Positions 1 through 5,211 are shown, counted from the first letter of the stretch. The stretch is DNA of 8,679 bases from an uncultured Haemophilus sp. (GCF_937976265.1 NZ_CALJRX010000065.1:1-8679); one strand, 5' to 3'. The notes: a model not told the origin generated them from the letters alone. Translations and numbers: made by a program.

Positions 1-425
1 AAGCTGAAAAACAAGCCGATGAGTTACTTAAACGCGTAGGTTTATACGACCGAAAAAATGCCTATCCACGTGAATTATCCGGTGGACAAAAACAGCGAAT
101 TGCCATTGTCCGTTCACTTTGCATGAATCCTGAAATTATTCTGTTTGATGAAGTGACCGCCGCTCTTGACCCTGAAATGGTACGTGAAGTACTTGATGTG
201 ATTTTAGGTCTCGCCAAAGATGGCATGACGATGCTTATCGTTACCCACGAAATGAACTTCGCCCGTCAAGTAGCCAATCGCATCGTGTTTATGGATAAAG
301 GGCAAATCATTGAACAGGCAAAACCGGAAGATTTCTTCACGAATCCAACCACGGATCGTGCGAAAACATTCTTAAATATCTTAAATTATGAACCGAGAGG
401 GACAAACTATGAAGAAAACATTTAA
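1..425 (+). CDS. Amino-acid ABC transporter ATP-binding protein, 3' part (probably cysteine/polar amino acid)
   Basis: Partial gene: the open frame runs in from the left edge (first full codon at 3) and stops with TAA at 423-425, leaving about 140 C-terminal residues. An internal ATG at 123 is not the start, because the ABC signature LSGGQKQR lies upstream of it at about 78-101. After it come Walker B (ILFDE), the D-loop (ALDP) and the H-loop (VTHE). The Walker A half is outside the window. The segment DEVTAALDPEMV and the whole C-terminus look like the GlnQ/HisP class of polar amino-acid importers, which hydrolyse ATP on the cytoplasmic face of the membrane. Its last 17 bases overlap the start of the binding-protein gene, so the two are surely one operon and probably translationally coupled. 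The extra C-terminal residues after the usual family end (around ILNY) are read through the next gene's ribosome-binding site. The permease is presumably further left. The cysteine assignment rests only on the neighbouring binding protein. Confidence 0.93.
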   Translation, partial: AEKQADELLKRVGLYDRKNAYPRELSGGQKQRIAIVRSLCMNPEIILFDEVTAALDPEMVREVLDVILGLAKDGMTMLIVTHEMNFARQVANRIVFMDKGQIIEQAKPEDFFTNPTTDRAKTFLNILNYEPRGTNYEENI

Positions 426-1266
426 AACATTGACCGCACTTTTAGCCACTGCCACCTTAGCATTTGGCTTAACTGCGTGTAATGATAAAGAACCGGCTAA
501 AGATGGGGCAAAAACAGTTTCAAGCCTTGAGCAAATACAAAAAGATGGCAAAGTACGCATTGGTGTATTTAGCGATAAACCACCATTTGGTTATGTGGAT
601 GCGCAAGGTAAAAGCCAAGGCTTTGATGTCGAAATTGGTAAAGCGATCGGTAAAGACTTATTAGGCGATGAAAACAAAGTAGAGTTTGTTTTAGTAGATG
701 CCGCAAACCGTGCTGAATACTTACTTTCTAAGAAAGTTGATATCATTCTCGCCAACTTCACAGTGACACCAGCTCGTAAAGAAGTGGTAGATTTTGCGAA
801 TCCATACATGAAAGTGGCATTAGGTGTTGTTTCAAAAGATGGTTCTGTGATTACTGATCTTGAGCAACTAAAAGGCAAAACTTTAATCGTAGATAAAGGT
901 ACCACGGCTGATATTTTCTTCACTAAAAACTATCCAGATGTGAAATTATTGAAATTCGAACAAAATACCGAAACCTTCGAAGCCTTACGTGATGGCCGTG
1001 GCGATGCATTATCTAATGACAATACCTTCTTATTCGCTTGGGCAAAACAAAATCCAGGTTATACCGTGGGCGTAAAAAACTTTGGTGATCAAGATGTTAT
1101 TGCACCAGCTGTTCGCAAAGATGCACCTGAATTGTTAAATTGGTTAAACAACGAAATCCAAACCTTAAGCAAAGATGGTCGTTTAAAACAAGCTTACGAA
1201 AAAACCTTATTGCCCGTTTATGGTGATACCGTAAAAGAAAGCGATATCGTGGTTGAATATAAATAA
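409..1266 (+). CDS. CjaA-like amino-acid (probable cysteine) ABC transporter substrate-binding lipoprotein
   Basis: A 285-residue periplasmic binding protein of the polar amino-acid class (SBP family 3). I chose the ATG at 409 because GAGAGG lies 8 nt before it and because it opens a perfect lipoprotein signal: a KK start, a hydrophobic core, and lipobox LTAC with Cys24. An ATG at 388 would add seven residues in front of the signal. The mature protein is therefore expected to be lipid-anchored. The fold begins near residue 48 (KVRIGVFSDKPPFGY). Likely ligand contacts by family analogy are Thr118/Thr120/Arg123 (FTVTPAR), Thr165-Thr166 (DKGTTAD) and Asp204 (LSNDNT). From memory, the motifs GVFSDKPPFGY, ANFT.TP.R, NPYMKVALGV and GTTAD closely match Campylobacter CjaA (Cj0982), which binds cysteine and is also a lipoprotein. 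Cysteine as substrate is an inference from that likeness. An uptake sequence is embedded in the signal-peptide codons. Confidence 0.9.
   Translation: MKKTFKTLTALLATATLAFGLTACNDKEPAKDGAKTVSSLEQIQKDGKVRIGVFSDKPPFGYVDAQGKSQGFDVEIGKAIGKDLLGDENKVEFVLVDAANRAEYLLSKKVDIILANFTVTPARKEVVDFANPYMKVALGVVSKDGSVITDLEQLKGKTLIVDKGTTADIFFTKNYPDVKLLKFEQNTETFEALRDGRGDALSNDNTFLFAWAKQNPGYTVGVKNFGDQDVIAPAVRKDAPELLNWLNNEIQTLSKDGRLKQAYEKTLLPVYGDTVKESDIVVEYK
433..441 (-). repeat. DNA uptake signal sequence (core, complement orientation)
   Basis: ACCGCACTT, the exact complement of the Haemophilus uptake core AAGTGCGGT. It lies in codons 9-11 of the lipoprotein gene and helps to encode the peptide LTALL in the signal peptide. 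The AT-rich flank expected of the extended element lies on the left. Confidence 0.95.
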
Positions 1267-1276
1267 TTCTCCCACA

Positions 1277-1313
1277 TTCACTTCTCCTTTAGTCCAACTC
1301 AAGGAGAAGTGAA
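1277..1313 (+). terminator. 13-bp perfect inverted repeat after the binding-protein gene; possible weak terminator or 3'-end stabiliser
   Basis: TTCACTTCTCCTT (1277-1289) and AAGGAGAAGTGAA (1301-1313) are exact complements separated by 11 nt. The repeat begins 11 nt after the stop codon of the lipoprotein gene, where an operon end is expected. There is no clean T run after either arm, so it is not a textbook intrinsic terminator. It could mark a processed 3' end or a Rho-dependent end. A shorter AT-rich palindrome (1312-1328) ending in TTTT follows directly and may help. Confidence 0.5.
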
Positions 1314-1329
1314 AACTTACTAAGTTTTG

Positions 1330-1338
1330 ACCGCACTT
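1330..1338 (-). repeat. DNA uptake signal sequence (core, complement orientation)
   Basis: ACCGCACTT, an exact core match, in the intergenic stretch between the two binding-protein genes. It is a single copy with no inverted partner nearby, so it does not form an uptake-sequence hairpin. Confidence 0.95.
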
Positions 1339-1432
1339 CCAATTTTAAATGCGAAATATGTTTTTTCTAGATATATGCCTATTTTACCCTTCAACAGCAT
1401 TTCTTGCATTATCACTTTATAACATCTAAATT

Positions 1433-1447
1433 TGATAATAATTCTTA
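1433..1447 (+). promoter_or_regulatory. Fur-box-like operator in front of the iron-type binding protein
   Basis: TGATAATAATTCTTA matches 12 of the 14 defined positions of the Fur 7-1-7 core TGATAATnATTATCA. A plausible -35 (TTGATA, 1432-1437) lies within it, with a weak -10 (TAATGT, 1455-1460) after a 17-nt spacer, so bound Fur would block the promoter. The box ends 42 nt before the start codon. The position and the downstream product both fit iron repression; binding itself is inferred. Confidence 0.6.
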
Positions 1448-1489
1448 TTTATGGTAATGTTCTGATGTTTTATTCAGACAGGAGTTTGT

Positions 1490-2602
1490 ATGCAAAAAAA
1501 ATCAACAATTCGTTTAATTTTGGCCGTTCTATTACTGACTTTTGGTATCACTACTCAAGCAGAAATAAAAACAATCAAAGATGTATTAGGACGAGAAGTT
1601 AACGTTGATGTGCCCGTAAAAAATGCCGTGTTAGGCTTTTACTATCCTGATTACATTGCTGTTACGGGTGTTGAAAATTTTAAATATGTTAAAGGTATCT
1701 CACGTGAATTTTGGGAAAAATTTAATCCAGGAAGTTGGGCATTGTTTTCTGAAAAAATGCCTGAACTCAAAAATATTGCTGATATTGGTAATGTAAATAC
1801 AGGAACTTTCTCAACCGAAAAAACCTTGGCATTAAAACCTGATGTATTGATTCTTGCAGAATGGCAATATCAAACTATTGGTTCCGAACTACCAAAGTTA
1901 GAACAAGCTGGCGTTCCAATTATTGTTGTCGATTTTAATGCTCAAAGTGTAGAACGACACACCCAAAGCGCAAAGATTTTTGGGCAACTTGCAGGTACCG
2001 AAGAACGAGCAAATAAAATTGCAGATGAATATGCTCAAGGCATTGCTGATATTCAAAAACGTGTAAAAGAGGCTAACCTACCTAAACCTAAAATCTATAT
2101 AGAATTTGGCAATAAAGGTCCTAGTGAATATAGCTTTACCTTTGGTAAAAATATGTGGGGTGCTATTGCTGAAACTGTTGGCGGGGATAACGTAAGCGCG
2201 CCTTTTGTCGAAAATTGGGGACCAATTAATCCAGAACAACTTCTTGCCGCACAACCTGAAGTGATTATGATTTCTGGCACAGAAATGGGGCATGAAACTA
2301 ACGATGAAATGATGGCGATGGGAATAAACATCAATGAACAGGATGCACAAAAACGCCTAAAAGGTTTCTTAACCCGTGCAGGGTGGCAAGATTTACCTGC
2401 AGTTAAAAACCACCGTGTTTACGGTATTTATCATACGGCTTCTCGCTCACTAAGTGATCTAGCAGCCGCTCAATTTATGGCAAAAGCACTTTACCCAAAA
2501 CTTTTTGAAGACATAGACCCACAAAAAACCTTTATGGATTTCCATAAAAACTATTTGCCTATCATACCTAGTGGTACATTTTTTATTAAATTGAAAGATT
2601 AA
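1490..2602 (+). CDS. Periplasmic iron-chelate/cobalamin-type ABC transporter substrate-binding protein (FecB/BtuF fold), orphan
   Basis: A 370-residue protein of the class III periplasmic-binding superfamily, which captures ferric siderophores, haem, cobalamin or oxyanions for BtuCD-type importers. The ATG at 1490 has CAGGAG 5 nt upstream. A Sec signal peptide (KK start, hydrophobic core about 7-20) should be cut after Ala24 (TTQA|EIK). There is no lipobox cysteine, so the mature protein is soluble, unlike the lipoprotein just upstream. Family hallmarks are the opening D.LGREV strand, the TEKTLALKPDVLI segment (about 109-121), the long linking helix, and the repeated lobe-2 form PEQLLAAQPEVIMI. 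The C-terminal pattern AKALYPKLFEDID..K...D resembles Haemophilus MolA (HI1472), though the rest differs. No permease or ATPase gene accompanies it: it has its own putative Fur-controlled promoter and its own terminator. The ligand cannot be told from sequence; an iron complex is the best guess because of the Fur-like site. Confidence 0.85.
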   Translation: MQKKSTIRLILAVLLLTFGITTQAEIKTIKDVLGREVNVDVPVKNAVLGFYYPDYIAVTGVENFKYVKGISREFWEKFNPGSWALFSEKMPELKNIADIGNVNTGTFSTEKTLALKPDVLILAEWQYQTIGSELPKLEQAGVPIIVVDFNAQSVERHTQSAKIFGQLAGTEERANKIADEYAQGIADIQKRVKEANLPKPKIYIEFGNKGPSEYSFTFGKNMWGAIAETVGGDNVSAPFVENWGPINPEQLLAAQPEVIMISGTEMGHETNDEMMAMGININEQDAQKRLKGFLTRAGWQDLPAVKNHRVYGIYHTASRSLSDLAAAQFMAKALYPKLFEDIDPQKTFMDFHKNYLPIIPSGTFFIKLKD

Positions 2603-2611
2603 ACAATTCAT

Positions 2612-2636
2612 AAGGTGAGCGATGCTCACCTTTTTT
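2612..2636 (+). terminator. Rho-independent terminator of the iron-type binding-protein gene
   Basis: Perfect 9-bp stem AAGGTGAGC (2612-2620) / GCTCACCTT (2624-2632) with a GAT loop. The T run TTTTTT (2631-2636) overlaps the 3' end of the stem. It begins 9 nt after the stop codon and closes a single-gene transcription unit. In the reverse direction the A run could give partial termination of the convergent repair gene. Confidence 0.9.
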
Positions 2637-2670
2637 ATATTCTCACTGCCTTTCATAAGTGAAAACTCCT

Positions 2671-3069
2671 TTATTTTTGACCGCTCTTTGAAAGATGTGG
2701 TGTAAATCTTGCCTTTAATGGCATTCTTTCCTGAATACGTTCCCGATTAATCTGCAACGCTGCTTCTGTGGCTTCATAGTCTAACCATAAACTTGGGTCA
2801 TCGGGTAACGTTTCATTCCAAATATACTGCACGTTAAAGCCTCGTGCCTTACATTCCGCATGCAATGCATCATACCGTTTCTTTAAAAACGCCAATTTAT
2901 TAAAGAAAAAACGCACATGCCCTTCACCTAACTTATATTCCGCAGGCTGTCCTTTTAAGTGATATTTACCTTTCGCCACGGCGTTAGGAATGCGGGTTAA
3001 TTCACGATGTTCTGCCAAAAGATGCTGATCACAAAGCTCCGCTGGCGGAACAAGATTAATTCGAGTCAT
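2671..3069 (-). CDS. Pyrimidine-dimer DNA glycosylase/AP lyase, T4 endonuclease V type
   Basis: A 132-residue homologue of bacteriophage T4 endonuclease V (DenV, 138 aa). That enzyme cuts the glycosyl bond of UV-induced cyclobutane pyrimidine dimers and then nicks the backbone by beta-elimination, starting base-excision repair. The N-terminus MTRINL and the segment DQHLLAEHREL.R align directly with T4. Thr2 (the N-terminal amine nucleophile after Met removal), Arg3, His16, Arg22, Glu23 and Arg26 are all kept, and GEGHV at 48-52 matches T4 GAGHV. This chemistry needs Thr at the mature N-terminus, which fixes the start at the ATG at 3069. A longer frame opening with TTG at 3144 would bury it. 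A minus-strand promoter candidate inside that extension agrees. The start has no clear Shine-Dalgarno sequence. The last codons carry a one-mismatch uptake sequence. Divergent from the yeaK-like gene. Such enzymes are scattered among phages and bacteria, which suggests past transfer. Confidence 0.93.
   Translation of the reverse strand: MTRINLVPPAELCDQHLLAEHRELTRIPNAVAKGKYHLKGQPAEYKLGEGHVRFFFNKLAFLKKRYDALHAECKARGFNVQYIWNETLPDDPSLWLDYEATEAALQINRERIQERMPLKARFTPHLSKSGQK
2680..2688 (-). repeat. Degenerate DNA uptake sequence (one mismatch)
   Basis: ACCGCTCTT differs from the exact complement core ACCGCACTT at one base. It encodes the C-terminal KSG of the repair enzyme and has the usual AT-rich flank on the stop-codon side. 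It is probably a decayed or immature uptake sequence. Confidence 0.55.
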
Positions 3070-3093
3070 AAGCGATACCAAAGAAAAAGAAAC

Positions 3094-3122
3094 ATAGTAC
3101 GGAGCGTAAAGGTATTTGTCTA
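3094..3122 (-). promoter_or_regulatory. Candidate sigma-70 promoter for the pyrimidine-dimer glycosylase
   Basis: On the minus strand: -35 TAGACA (3122-3117, 5 of 6 matches), a 17-nt spacer, and -10 TACTAT (3099-3094, 4 of 6). Transcription would begin roughly 18-20 nt upstream of the ATG at 3069. That makes the longer TTG-started frame untranslatable from this promoter. Confidence 0.45.
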
Positions 3123-3226
3123 TCTCATAATAAATACGACTCAAAAGATTAATTCTTTTTCTTTGATTTTCACATGAATCGATCCTTGCTAAACTGATTA
3201 AAAATATCGCTACTTAAGGAACCCGC

Positions 3227-3715
3227 ATGTCTGTCAAAACATTTGAAAAATTGACCGCACTTTTAGATAAACATCAAGCACGCTATCGCGTAGTTGAACA
3301 TCCCACAGCAGGAAAATCAGAAGAAGTGGCTAAAATTCGTGGTACAGAATTAGGGCAAGGGGCAAAGGCGTTAGTATGCAAAGTAAAGGGAAATGGCGTA
3401 AAACAAGCGGTATTAGTGATATTGCCGGCCGATCAACAATCTGATTTGAGTAAAGTAGCGGCCTATTTAGGCGGCACGAAAGCCTCGCTTGCCAGCCCTG
3501 CAGAAGTAGATACCTTAACTGACTGTGTATTTGGTGCAATTCCGCCTTTTAGCTTTCATCCTGATTTGTTATTAATTGCCGATCCTAGCTTACTGTCTCG
3601 TTATGATGAATTAGCCTTTAATGCCGGTACGTTAGAACGCTCTATTATTCTCAATACACAAGATTATGCCTCAATCGTTCAGCCCACATTAGTGGATGTA
3701 ATAAAAACCGAATAG
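3227..3715 (+). CDS. yeaK: YeaK-type trans-editing aminoacyl-tRNA deacylase (YbaK/INS superfamily)
   Basis: A 162-residue stand-alone editing-domain protein of the YbaK/ProX (bacterial ProRS INS-like) superfamily. Such proteins hydrolyse mischarged aminoacyl-tRNA in the cytoplasm and guard translation fidelity. It matches E. coli YeaK very closely as I recall it: GTELGQGAKALVCKVKGNGV (about 39-58) and CVFGAIPPFSFHP (about 100-112) are nearly unchanged. Lys47 in GQGAKALV sits where this superfamily has its conserved active-site lysine. It is clearly not the Cys-tRNA(Pro) deacylase YbaK proper, which lacks these segments. The ATG at 3227 follows AAGGA (3216-3220) by 6 nt. An uptake sequence covers codons 10-12. 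The gene is divergent from the repair enzyme and stands alone: a fresh promoter candidate precedes the next gene. Which mischarged tRNA it clears cannot be read from sequence. Confidence 0.92.
   Translation: MSVKTFEKLTALLDKHQARYRVVEHPTAGKSEEVAKIRGTELGQGAKALVCKVKGNGVKQAVLVILPADQQSDLSKVAAYLGGTKASLASPAEVDTLTDCVFGAIPPFSFHPDLLLIADPSLLSRYDELAFNAGTLERSIILNTQDYASIVQPTLVDVIKTE
3254..3262 (-). repeat. DNA uptake signal sequence (core, complement orientation)
   Basis: Exact ACCGCACTT within codons 10-12 of the yeaK-like gene, encoding TAL. Together with its flank (3236-3266) it repeats 29 of 31 bases of the stretch at 415-445. Confidence 0.95.
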
Positions 3716-3723
3716 AGAAAAGA

Positions 3724-3752
3724 TTGGTTGTCTTTCATTTGATTGATACAAT
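3724..3752 (+). promoter_or_regulatory. Candidate extended -10 promoter for the membrane-protein gene
   Basis: TACAAT (3747-3752, 5 of 6) is preceded by TG one base upstream, giving an extended -10 element. A weak -35, TTGGTT (3724-3729), lies 17 nt further up. Transcription would start about 24 nt before the ATG at 3783. It makes this gene separate from the yeaK-like gene. Confidence 0.4.
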
Positions 3753-3782
3753 GCTTCCGTTTTTCTATTAATTGGACATCTC

Positions 3783-4184
3783 ATGAAAAAATATCTTAAA
3801 GCATTTATTCTTTTTCCGTTGATTATTCAAATTATCGGCACTGTTGCCTTAACATTCTCGAATAATGATACTGATCAAATTCAGAGCTCGGTGCTTTCTG
3901 TCTTTATTGTGGCTGCAGTGCCGACTTTTCTCATTACGCTTTGGGCGGCATTTCACCGTTATGCAAGCTACAACGTGAAAGCTATTGCATTAATTGCAGG
4001 ATTAATCGGATTTAGTTACACAGTCGTGGCAGGATTCTTTTATGCCAAACTCGTTAATGACATGGGATTTGGCGAATGGTTACGCGCAGGAGGATTAGAA
4101 ATTACCTGCTTAATGGCCGCAGGTTTGGCACTTTATTCTGTTATGGTATTACCGCTCTTGTTACCTAAAGAACGCCCACTATAA
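3783..4184 (+). CDS. Uncharacterised four-helix inner-membrane protein
   Basis: A 133-residue protein I do not recognise. It is strongly hydrophobic with four likely membrane helices at about residues 7-24, 37-57, 66-89 and 104-126. A short polar loop SNNDTDQIQSS (26-36) falls between helices 1 and 2, the basic HRYASYNVK loop (58-66) between 2 and 3, and VNDMGFGEWLRAGG (91-104) between 3 and 4. Positive-inside reasoning puts both ends and the 58-66 loop in the cytoplasm. It has no catalytic motif, no cysteine pair (one Cys, at 109) and no extended soluble part. The Shine-Dalgarno is poor (TTGGA, 10 nt before the ATG), so expression may be low. It converges on tusB and the two stop codons overlap by 6 bp. 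It sits where E. coli would have the str operon on the other side of tusB. No function is proposed. Confidence 0.8.
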   Translation: MKKYLKAFILFPLIIQIIGTVALTFSNNDTDQIQSSVLSVFIVAAVPTFLITLWAAFHRYASYNVKAIALIAGLIGFSYTVVAGFFYAKLVNDMGFGEWLRAGGLEITCLMAAGLALYSVMVLPLLLPKERPL

Positions 4185-4466
4185 GGCGATTTGAGGCGAA
4201 TATTGAGCCGTTAAATCCACCAAATCTGCTAATGAAATTGACCGCACTTGATTGTTTTCTGGCAAAAGTGCGGTTAAATTTCGGGCTAAAACATCCTGTT
4301 CCAACACAAAACATTGCCCTTTGCATTGATTAAACATTTCCCCATACTTCACCGCTAACAACACGCCATCTTGCCATAAAACCACCGCATCATTTTCCGT
4401 GATTTCAGTCAAATAACGTTGAAGTTCTGTCTCAGAATAATGAGCTTGAGAAAAGGTATAAAGCAT
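4179..4466 (-). CDS. tusB: TusB, sulfur-relay complex subunit (DsrH-like)
   Basis: 95 residues, the same length as E. coli TusB, with matching landmarks: MLYTF at the start, a WQDGV motif near 31-35 (E. coli LQDGV), and a DVLARNLT segment near 58-65 (E. coli DLIARGLT). TusB is the DsrH-like member of the cytoplasmic TusBCD heterohexamer, which hands persulfide sulfur from TusA to TusE. The sulfur then goes to MnmA for 2-thiouridine at tRNA wobble position 34. TusB itself is not the sulfur carrier. It is the last gene of the run: AAGGA overlaps the tusC stop and the ATG follows 8 nt after that stop. Codons in the 62-77 region carry two uptake sequences in opposite orientation (encoding TAL and QVRS), and its 3' end overlaps the convergent membrane gene by 6 bp. 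Confidence 0.93.
   Translation of the reverse strand: MLYTFSQAHYSETELQRYLTEITENDAVVLWQDGVLLAVKYGEMFNQCKGQCFVLEQDVLARNLTALLPENNQVRSISLADLVDLTAQYSPQIAL
4241..4274 (+). terminator. Inverted pair of uptake sequences inside tusB; possible terminator for the convergent membrane gene
   Basis: ACCGCACTT (4241-4249) and AAGTGCGGT (4266-4274) are exact uptake cores in inverted orientation with a 16-nt spacer. The stem can extend to 12 pairs using one G-U and two A-T pairs. Read on the plus strand it comes 56 nt after the membrane gene's stop and is followed by TAAATTT. Facing uptake-sequence pairs of this kind are known to serve as terminators in Haemophilus. Unusually, this one lies in coding sequence of the opposite gene, so it could also slow or trim tusB transcription. 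Confidence 0.5.
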
Positions 4467-4474
4467 AATATTCC

Positions 4475-4834
4475 TTAAAACGTAAACACTTTTTCTGCTT
4501 GGCTAAGTTTATTGATCAGCGAAGTGCGGTCAATTTTTTCAGCAGAAATAATGAGTTGTTCTGTTTGCAAATTGTATTGGTCGAGCGAATCGGCGCAGAC
4601 AAAGCGCTGTTCAATATCGTATAAATCTAATAATTTAAAGGTACGAATAAAGTCTTTTTGTAACAATAACTCAGGCTTTTGCCCATCGAGTAAATTTAAT
4701 ACGCCATCATCGATAAAAAAGACACCGATTTCCTCTTCATCACAAAATGCTGTTGCTGCGAGCAAAGCATCTAAACCTTCACGAGAAATCGCATTTCCAT
4801 GCGGTGCGGTACGAAATAAGAATGCAAGCTTCAT
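4475..4834 (-). CDS. tusC: TusC, sulfur-relay complex subunit (DsrF-like)
   Basis: 119 residues, equal in length to E. coli TusC. The family is plain from TAPHG....REGLDALLA (about 9-26), FFIDDGV (39-45), DGQKPE (50-55) and FKLLDLYDIEQ (66-76), nearly the same as in E. coli. It is the DsrF-like structural subunit of cytoplasmic TusBCD and forms the stack with TusB and TusD during sulfur transfer toward tRNA 2-thiolation. Its ATG shares the ATGA overlap with the tusD stop (4 bp), a typical translational coupling, and its own TAA is followed closely by tusB. One canonical extended uptake sequence lies in the last fifth of the gene and sets the residues DRTS. I see no missing conserved block. 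Confidence 0.95.
   Translation of the reverse strand: MKLAFLFRTAPHGNAISREGLDALLAATAFCDEEEIGVFFIDDGVLNLLDGQKPELLLQKDFIRTFKLLDLYDIEQRFVCADSLDQYNLQTEQLIISAEKIDRTSLINKLSQAEKVFTF
4522..4530 (+). repeat. DNA uptake signal sequence (core, forward orientation)
   Basis: Exact AAGTGCGGT followed by CAATTTTTT, which fits the extended uptake consensus with its AT-rich segment. It lies inside tusC, where the minus-strand codons read as DRTS. Confidence 0.95.
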
Positions 4835-5211
4835 AATGTCACCACCCGATCTGCTTTTAATGCCATCGCCATAAACTCGCCTAAGCCCGTAATCTCAAAA
4901 CCTTCGGCAAGATTCGTATGCTCCGCATCTTTTGCCGTAAGTGCATCCACCACACCACGACGTTGTGAAGCGGCCACACATAAATGCAAAGGAATATGAT
5001 GCTGCGCTGAAAAGGCTTGCCAAGCTTGCGTGAGATTAAATTCATCATTGGCAGGATAAACCAAGCCATTGCCATTACTCACACCGTCTTGGAAAAAGAA
5101 AATTTGGCTAATGGCATGCCCTTTTTCGAGTAAAGCTTGGGCAAATTGATAGGCAAGAAAAGCCCCTTGTTTTCCATAAACGGGACTTTTCACGGCGAGA
5201 ACATAGTTCAT
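4831..5211 (-). CDS. tusD: TusD, sulfur-carrier subunit of the sulfur-relay complex (DsrE-like)
   Basis: 126 residues (E. coli TusD has 128). The protein takes sulfur from TusA as a persulfide on a conserved cysteine and passes it to TusE. That cysteine is present as Cys78 in HLCVAA, the same number as in E. coli, and is the only cysteine in the protein. Other DsrE-family marks are the opening strand YVLAVKSPVYG, the helix AYQFAQALLEKGH (about 20-32), and FFFQDGV (38-44) as in its partners. The start codon overlaps the yheO stop by one base (TAATG), and the tusD stop overlaps the tusC start by four. All four genes therefore look translationally coupled, which would keep subunit ratios balanced. 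TusA, TusE and MnmA are not in this window. Confidence 0.95.
   Translation of the reverse strand: MNYVLAVKSPVYGKQGAFLAYQFAQALLEKGHAISQIFFFQDGVSNGNGLVYPANDEFNLTQAWQAFSAQHHIPLHLCVAASQRRGVVDALTAKDAEHTNLAEGFEITGLGEFMAMALKADRVVTL

Noticed and set aside
388..408. An earlier in-frame ATG for the lipoprotein
   Set aside because: It would place seven polar residues ahead of a complete lipoprotein signal and lacks a spaced ribosome-binding site. GAGAGG is positioned for the ATG at 409.
591..923. A 110-codon minus-strand open frame
   Set aside because: Antisense to the well-supported lipoprotein gene, with no sensible start context and no family likeness.
1358..1429. A 23-codon hydrophobic small open frame between the two binding-protein genes
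   Set aside because: No Shine-Dalgarno sequence and no supporting promoter; the AT-rich spacer easily gives such frames by chance.
1461..1478. A 5-bp inverted repeat TCTGA...TCAGA next to the ribosome-binding site of the orphan binding protein
   Set aside because: Stem too short for a credible riboswitch or RNA thermometer, and no further pairing supports it.
4804..4810. GTGCGGT in tusC near its start
   Set aside because: Only seven of nine bases of the uptake core; it encodes the conserved TAPHG motif, so it is explained by the protein.
4512..4874. A 120-codon plus-strand open frame
   Set aside because: It lies wholly antisense to tusC and the end of tusD, whose protein identity is certain. 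Its translation has low-complexity Ser/Asn/Lys composition and no ribosome-binding site.
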